From Chitinophagaceae bacterium (GTDB taxonomy: Bacteria > Bacteroidota > Bacteroidia > Chitinophagales > Chitinophagaceae): 64,000 nucleotides of DNA. A program made the translations under genes and the position numbers. The DNA lies in the NCBI GenBank assembly GCA_017307755.1, contig JAFKGQ010000013.1:1-64000 (forward strand), read 5' to 3'. This document shows positions 59,023-64,000 of this stretch, piece after piece. Position 1 is the stretch's first letter; each line of letters opens with the position of its first letter. The notes beneath the pieces are model-generated. The model was given only the letters and a program-made list of their open reading frames with translations, was not told the DNA's origin and did no database searches.

Positions 59023-61260
59023 ATGGAAAATAACACGCTTCATTATGCAACAGTGCACCACCCAGGTGCCGCGGGCAAGTGCCCTTTTCTCGGAGGACAG
59101 CTGAAAGAGGTCGCAGGCGGCGGGACAAGAAATCACGACTGGTGGCCCAATCAGTTAAATCTCAGTATCCTGAGACAAAACTCTTCTTTGTCGGACCCGA
59201 TGGACAAAGGTTTCGACTATGCAAAAGAATTTAAAAAGCTCGACTTAAATGAAGTTAAAAAAGACATTATTAATGTATTGACCACCTCACAGGCCTGGTG
59301 GCCTGCCGACTTTGGTCATTACGGCCCACTGATGATCCGGATGGCATGGCATAGCGCGGGTACTTACCGGATCTCGGATGGACGAGGCGGCGGAGGTAGG
59401 GGTATGCAGCGTTTTTCTCCGCTGAACAGCTGGCCTGATAACGCCAACCTTGACAAGGCCCGCCGGATTCTTTGGCCGGTGAAACAGAAATACGGTAAAA
59501 AACTTTCATGGGCCGACCTGATGATACTTGCCGGTAACTGCGCCCTCGAATCGATGGGGTTTAAGACGTTCGGTTTTGGCGGAGGACGCCAGGACGTTTG
59601 GGAGGCGGCCGAAGATACATATTGGGGGGCGGAGACGACGTGGCTGGGCAACAAAAGATATGAAGGCGACCGTCAACTGGAGAACCCGCTTGGCGCCGTA
59701 CAGATGGGCTTGATCTATGTAAACCCGGAAGGGCCGGATGGGAAACCCGATCCCCTGGCAGCTGCCCGCGATATCCGCGAAACCTTCGGCCGGATGGCCA
59801 TGAATGACGAAGAAACCGTAGCGCTCATCGCCGGGGGGCATAGTTTTGGCAAAACCCATGGCGCCGCCGATGCCGGCAAACACGTTGGTAAAGAGCCGGC
59901 TGCCGCCACTATTGAAGAGCAAGGCCTCGGCTGGAACAACACTTTTGGCAGCGGCAATGCAGGCCATACCATTACCAGCGGTCTGGAAGGGATCTGGACC
60001 ACCACCCCGACAAAGTGGAGCAACAATTTCTTCGAGAACCTGTTTGGCTTTGAATGGGAGCTGACCAAGAGCCCTGCCGGCGCATTTCAATGGGTCCCCA
60101 AAGATGGGGCCGGCGCAGGTACTGTGCCGGACGCGCATGACCCGAAAAAACGCCATGCTCCGACCATGCTGACCACGGACCTTTCTTTGAGGGTGGACCC
60201 TGCGTACGAAGCTATATCCCGGCGCTTTTATAAAAACCCCGACCAGTTCGCCGACGCTTTTGCGCGGGCATGGTTCAAACTGACGCACCGCGATATGGGC
60301 CCCCGTGCCCGCTATCTCGGATCTGAAGTACCTGCAGAAGAGCTGATCTGGCAGGATCCCATTCCAGCAGTTAAACATCCGCTGATAAATGAGCAGGACA
60401 TCGCTACGCTAAAAGACCAATTACAAAAAGCCGGCTTGTCCGTATCCCAGCTGGTCACCACCGCCTGGGCGTCCGCGTCTACTTACCGGGATTCCGACAG
60501 ACGGGGCGGGGCAAATGGCGCCCGTATCCGGTTGGCCCCGCAAAAAGACTGGGAAGTGAACGACCCGGCGCAACTGTCCAAAATACTGGCGACACTCGAG
60601 CGTATCCGCGGTGAGTTCAACAGCGCTCAGAAAGGTGGTAAGGCCGTCTCACTGGCCGACCTGATCGTCTTAGGCGGGTGTGCGGGCATCGAGCAAGCTG
60701 CAAAGAATGCAGGCTATGCCGTTGCCGTACCATTTACCCCCGGACGCGGCGACGCATCGCAGGAGCAGACCGATGTTCAATCCTTTGAAGCGCTGGAGCC
60801 GGCTGCGGATGGATTCCGTAACTACGCTAAGGCTCACTATGCTGCCCAAGCTGACGAGTTCCTCATCGACAAAGCACAGTTATTGACCCTTACCGCACCT
60901 GAAATGACGGTGCTGGTGGGTGGCATGCGTGTATTGAACACAAACTTTGACCATTCGCAGCATGGTGTGTTTACACACAAGCCCGAAGCACTCACCAATG
61001 ACTTTTTTGTCAATCTGCTCGACATGAGCACGAAGTGGGGAGCGACATCCGAGGCAGGTGATCTTTTCGAGGGACGCGACCGTACCACCGGGGCCCTGAA
61101 ATGGACTGCTACCCGTGTCGACCTTGCTTTCGGCTCCAACGCCGAGCTTCGTGCACTGGCCGAAGTTTACGCATGCGGGGACGCTAAAGAAAAATTTGTT
61201 CATGACTTCGTATCCGCGTGGGCCAAGGTGATGAACCTCGACCGTTTTGACATTGCGTGA
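59023..61260 (+). CDS. katG: Catalase-peroxidase
   Basis: KatG disproportionates hydrogen peroxide and acts as a haem peroxidase in the cytoplasm. The 745-residue protein has both homologous halves. The distal haem pocket is R106, W109 and H110 (M-I-R-M-A-W-H-S-A-G-T). The Met-Tyr-Trp adduct needed for catalase activity can form from W109, Y232 (L-I-Y-V-N-P-E-G) and M258 (G-R-M-A-M-N-D), and the proximal haem ligand is H273 (G-G-H-S-F-G-K-T-H-G). All key residues are intact. It is divergent from the ThuA gene and ends at a strong terminator, so it is probably monocistronic. Confidence 0.97.
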   Translation: MENNTLHYATVHHPGAAGKCPFLGGQLKEVAGGGTRNHDWWPNQLNLSILRQNSSLSDPMDKGFDYAKEFKKLDLNEVKKDIINVLTTSQAWWPADFGHYGPLMIRMAWHSAGTYRISDGRGGGGRGMQRFSPLNSWPDNANLDKARRILWPVKQKYGKKLSWADLMILAGNCALESMGFKTFGFGGGRQDVWEAAEDTYWGAETTWLGNKRYEGDRQLENPLGAVQMGLIYVNPEGPDGKPDPLAAARDIRETFGRMAMNDEETVALIAGGHSFGKTHGAADAGKHVGKEPAAATIEEQGLGWNNTFGSGNAGHTITSGLEGIWTTTPTKWSNNFFENLFGFEWELTKSPAGAFQWVPKDGAGAGTVPDAHDPKKRHAPTMLTTDLSLRVDPAYEAISRRFYKNPDQFADAFARAWFKLTHRDMGPRARYLGSEVPAEELIWQDPIPAVKHPLINEQDIATLKDQLQKAGLSVSQLVTTAWASASTYRDSDRRGGANGARIRLAPQKDWEVNDPAQLSKILATLERIRGEFNSAQKGGKAVSLADLIVLGGCAGIEQAAKNAGYAVAVPFTPGRGDASQEQTDVQSFEALEPAADGFRNYAKAHYAAQADEFLIDKAQLLTLTAPEMTVLVGGMRVLNTNFDHSQHGVFTHKPEALTNDFFVNLLDMSTKWGATSEAGDLFEGRDRTTGALKWTATRVDLAFGSNAELRALAEVYACGDAKEKFVHDFVSAWAKVMNLDRFDIA

Positions 61261-61281
61261 TCTGTATATCATAAATTTTAT

Positions 61282-61308
61282 GGCGGGCTCTGATGCCCGC
61301 CTTTTTTT
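61282..61308 (+). terminator. Intrinsic terminator after katG
   Basis: GGCGGGC (61282-61288) pairs perfectly with GCCCGCC (61295-61301) across a TCTGAT loop and is followed by seven T. Confidence 0.93.
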
Positions 61309-61364
61309 ATGCCTGATTTATCACTAACTTGAAGCCAAATTAAACCCAATTAAACAACCTACCG

Positions 61365-62924
61365 ATGGCTGGACCAGCAACTTTATCAGCCCGGGCTAAG
61401 AGCTTATGGGCGGTGTATCTGATATTCTTGCTTGCCATTCTTTATCTTGTCTTACTTGTTTCTTCCAGTCAAACAGGCGTATTTTTCTCCTCTGACGGGG
61501 GAATAAAGTATATCGTCGTCAAGCAGTTCTCGGAGGGACATGGATTTAAATACATGTACCTTCCCCAACCTCAGTGGGTACAAGAGACATGGGACCAGGG
61601 TTTTTTTCCTTTTAAACCACCCTTTATCTATCCGTCGCCGCAGGGCCGCCTGTTCGTCTTCCCGCCAGCCTTTCCGATCATCAGCTCTTTTTTTTACTCC
61701 CATTGGGGTAATACAGGACTGTATATCATTCCCGTATTCAGCACTCTCCTGCTTTGGCTATTTTTCTGTATCATACTCCGTCGCTGCGGGGTTAGCTCCC
61801 TTTATACAGCTGTCGCTCTATTTATTATGGTCTTTTGTTCCCCCCTGACAATTTATGGAGCTACTTTTTGGGAACATATGTCCGCCGTCCTCTTACTGCT
61901 AAGCGGACTGGCATACATCCTCTTTTCCGGCAGCCGCCCGTCCCCGGACCCGGCACCCGCCATCTGGGTGGGCGCCTGCATGGGCCTCATCAGCGGACTG
62001 GCAGCCTGGTTCCGCCCAGAGGCGATGGCTATGAATGGCTTGTATGGACTGGCCGTACTCTTCCTTTTTATAAAAGAAAGAAAGACGGCGCACATCGCTT
62101 TTATTATAGGCTTAACGCTTTCTGTCGGCGGCTTTTTAATATTTAACCAGGTCGAACTGGGGGCATGGTTCGGTATTCACAGCTACCAGGTCATCCGTGA
62201 GAACGATCCATCAGGGATGGTCACAAAAGGTTTCAAAAACCTTTTTTCCAATAATGCTCTCTCCCTTAAACATTTTGGCTATGCCATACTCCTGCTGCCC
62301 GTGATCTATGCCCTTTTGAAATATAAAAAGAGGTTGGATATCCGCGTCATCCTGCTGACCTGTATCGCGGTCGTCTTTTGTCTGGCCACCCCCTTTATGG
62401 TGCCAAACGACGGGGGAAGACAGTGGGGCGCGCGTTATTTCCTGCCGGTCATACCTGTCACCCTTGTGGTGCTGGCAGTGGTGGCACAGCAATGGCAACC
62501 CCTCATCAGCAGAAAGTGGACGACAGCATTTATAGCAGTGCTCCTTTTTATCACCGGCTACTCTTTTTACAGGAACAGCTATAAAGGCGGGATAAAAACA
62601 TTACGCTGGGAAAATTATAACAGGATAAAACCCGACCTGGATTTCATCAGCAGCCAGAAGGATGAGGTGGTGGTCGTCTCATTACACTATATCGCCATGG
62701 AACTTGGCTACCTCTTTGATAAAAAGTACTTTTTCCTGGCTCCCGATGACAACAGCCTTCAAAAGCTGCAGTCCTTATTAAAAGCGCACGGTGTCCGCGG
62801 ATATACCTATGTCTATGATATCCGTGTCCCGGATAATCAGCCTCCCATGCTAAAAAATATGGGTTTGCCCGTCCGGACGAACGAAAGGGGCGACTTCTAT
62901 TACGAACATTACACGATCCGATAA
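61365..62924 (+). CDS. Polytopic membrane glycosyltransferase-like protein (GT-C type)
   Basis: The 519-residue protein has about ten to eleven membrane segments. A large extracytoplasmic loop after the first (about 38-100) includes F-F-S-S-D-G-G-I-K-Y-I, with an acidic residue where GT-C enzymes keep their catalytic Asp. W-F-R-P-E-A-M-A in the middle and D-G-G-R-Q-W-G-A-R-Y-F-L-P-V-I-P-V near 345-360 recall the LA_3751/LA_3752-type putative glycosyltransferases and other PMT relatives. The C-terminal about 100 residues are soluble. It probably transfers a sugar from a lipid carrier on the periplasmic side. The substrate is unknown. It stands alone between two terminators. Confidence 0.72.
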   Translation: MAGPATLSARAKSLWAVYLIFLLAILYLVLLVSSSQTGVFFSSDGGIKYIVVKQFSEGHGFKYMYLPQPQWVQETWDQGFFPFKPPFIYPSPQGRLFVFPPAFPIISSFFYSHWGNTGLYIIPVFSTLLLWLFFCIILRRCGVSSLYTAVALFIMVFCSPLTIYGATFWEHMSAVLLLLSGLAYILFSGSRPSPDPAPAIWVGACMGLISGLAAWFRPEAMAMNGLYGLAVLFLFIKERKTAHIAFIIGLTLSVGGFLIFNQVELGAWFGIHSYQVIRENDPSGMVTKGFKNLFSNNALSLKHFGYAILLLPVIYALLKYKKRLDIRVILLTCIAVVFCLATPFMVPNDGGRQWGARYFLPVIPVTLVVLAVVAQQWQPLISRKWTTAFIAVLLFITGYSFYRNSYKGGIKTLRWENYNRIKPDLDFISSQKDEVVVVSLHYIAMELGYLFDKKYFFLAPDDNSLQKLQSLLKAHGVRGYTYVYDIRVPDNQPPMLKNMGLPVRTNERGDFYYEHYTIR

Positions 62925-62925
62925 T

Positions 62926-62953
62926 AAAGCCTCCTGTAATTACAGAAGGCTTT
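62926..62953. terminator. Bidirectional terminator
   Basis: AAAGCC pairs with GGCTTT and CTGTAA with TTACAG in one interrupted stem. It lies between convergent genes, 1 bp after the stop of the glycosyltransferase-like gene. Flanking T-runs are short, so it is weaker than the terminator after katG. Confidence 0.65.
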
Positions 62954-62977
62954 ACAAGGCTTCATAGGCGATAAAAG

Positions 62978-63940
62978 CTATTTATTTTCAGTGCTTGCAG
63001 AGGAATTCTTTTGCGGATTAAAGTCATTCATGGCGGGCGTAATGACTACCTTGATATTATTGCCCGGCTGACTGCCACCAACAGGCTGTTCCATGGACAA
63101 ATTTACTTTGGGGACGCCGTTTTGCAGGAAGTTGTTCGCCACCATATTCATACGGCCTTGTTTTAGTGCCCAGGCCCTGCTATTCGAGGTCTTTGCCCTA
63201 GTGCTGTGATATGTCATTGATCCCTCCGAAGAATAGTTTCGATGCACTTTTTTGTGTGCTACAGCGGGTTTTCTTTCACCGCTGCTTTGTGTCTGGGTAG
63301 TGCCCTTTGCCATTGATCTCCGTGCAGCCATAGCGTGGTGAGAGGTCCGGTGTACTGGCGCCGCACTGGCGGACATGTCGTCAGACATCCCCGAAGAAGA
63401 CATACTGCCTGTGGCGCCGGAAGGATCTCCATTGCTGACAAACACATTGACATCCGACCTGCTTTTGATCACCTGTGCAAGGCTGCTCAATGCCTGTTTC
63501 CCACTGGTGGTGACGGTAGCACTGTTCTTTTTGAAGACCTGGTCTTCATCCAGACGCACATAAATAATGTTATTCACCTGTTGAACGTCTTCATTTGGAA
63601 GACCCGCCTGTGACAAAGCCCCTTTCAGCTGGTCACTCACCTGCGACATAGTGCTTTGCTGTTGATTAAAATAATCCTGGTAGTAACCAAGATTCTTTTG
63701 CTGGGTGGCATAGTTGCTGGAAGTACTGTCAAGCGAACGTTGCAGGGTAGTATTCTTTTGTTCCAAAGCCTGTACATTGCTATTTAGCGAAGTCACCTGC
63801 TGCGCCAGGCGGGCGCTGTCATTCTTGGATTGGAAAAGGGCGGCCTGGGATGACTTATATTTTTTGCTTGACACGCATCCTGTCAACAAAACAGCGGCAA
63901 TACCGGCAGTTGCTAACACTCCCTTTAGTCTTGTTTTCAT
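62978..63940 (-). CDS. OmpA-like lipoprotein with a split OmpA domain
   Basis: The 320-residue lipoprotein has its lipobox at L-L-T-G-C (Cys22). A coiled-coil region (about 30-105) rich in Gln, Ser and Asn follows. The OmpA-like fold begins at about 124 (I-I-Y-V-R-L-D-E-D-Q-V-F-K-K-N-S-A-T-V, then A-L-S-S-L-A-Q-V-I-K) and reaches V-F-V-S-N-G-D-P-S-G at 167-175. A Ser/His/Ala/Met-rich insert of about 75 residues (175-250) intervenes before the fold resumes with W-A-L-K-Q-G-R-M-N-M-V (257-267) and ends at about 302. The Asp and Arg that hold peptidoglycan in OmpA domains may be D172 and R263, but this is not certain. A role linking outer membrane to peptidoglycan is likely. Confidence 0.75.
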   Translation of the reverse strand: MKTRLKGVLATAGIAAVLLTGCVSSKKYKSSQAALFQSKNDSARLAQQVTSLNSNVQALEQKNTTLQRSLDSTSSNYATQQKNLGYYQDYFNQQQSTMSQVSDQLKGALSQAGLPNEDVQQVNNIIYVRLDEDQVFKKNSATVTTSGKQALSSLAQVIKSRSDVNVFVSNGDPSGATGSMSSSGMSDDMSASAAPVHRTSHHAMAARRSMAKGTTQTQSSGERKPAVAHKKVHRNYSSEGSMTYHSTRAKTSNSRAWALKQGRMNMVANNFLQNGVPKVNLSMEQPVGGSQPGNNIKVVITPAMNDFNPQKNSSASTENK

Positions 63941-64000
63941 AATAACATAGTTTAAACTTTTCGCAGCTATAGCCTGGCTGCGATTAAATCAATTGTCATA

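Overview
The window looks like a chromosomal segment of a Bacteroidota bacterium, most likely a Chitinophagaceae member. The grounds are a SusC/SusD pair driven by an ECF sigma factor and FecR, cell-surface proteins ending in type IX secretion (T9SS) sorting domains, GldF/GldG-type ABC transporters, ORF6N and OMP_b-brl_3 proteins, promoter-like TAnnTTTG boxes, and sparse Shine-Dalgarno sequences. Family and genus are inferred from gene content, not measured.

Layout. 1-5.3 kb: two convergent, very long secreted Ig/PKD-like repeat proteins with T9SS tails, separated by a bidirectional terminator. 5.6-13 kb: housekeeping and small genes, including a DUF4442 thioesterase-like protein, a membrane-anchored papain-like peptidase, a VOC protein, the operon atpG-scpB-lysA (minus strand), and surE with a downstream small membrane protein. 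13-18.7 kb: two FtsX/MacB-type permeases, the first broken by a 1-nt frameshift, on either side of tRNA-Gln(TTG); the tRNA 3' end is duplicated 180 bp downstream. 18.7-25.3 kb: an ORF6N protein with a 31-bp internal palindrome, an MGH1-like glycoside hydrolase with a ChaA-like cation/proton antiporter, a TonB-dependent receptor, and the 3' remnant of another gene.

25.3-42.2 kb is the most unusual part: eleven tightly packed minus-strand genes that read as one transcription unit of about 16.8 kb. In order of transcription they are ECF sigma, FecR, SusC (with STN domain), SusD, a Peptidase_Mx1-like lipoprotein without a visible HExxH, a second ECF sigma with a C-terminal hydrophobic segment, an ABC ATPase, two GldF-GldG fusion permeases, and two short MutS-family ATPases. 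A SusCD uptake system under STN/FecR/sigma control, joined to an ABC complex and paired MutS-like ATPases with no carbohydrate-active enzyme, is the best candidate here for an undescribed system.

42.2-48 kb: a MocR/PdxR-type regulator divergent from a Bcr/CflA-like MFS exporter, then three alpha/beta hydrolases. A scarred duplicate of the exporter tail plus a hydrolase fragment lies beside the regulator. 48-53 kb: a TPR histidine kinase of the HisKA_2/HWE type overlapping an NtrC-type sigma-54 response regulator, then a conserved secreted protein. 53-59 kb: a GH106-type alpha-L-rhamnosidase downstream of a protein with three ThuA domains and an embedded DUF4468-like domain. 59-64 kb: katG, a polytopic glycosyltransferase-like protein, and an OmpA-like lipoprotein whose OmpA domain is split by a Ser/His/Ala-rich insert.

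No CRISPR array, rRNA, complete insertion sequence or intact prophage was seen. All family assignments come from reading motifs by eye.
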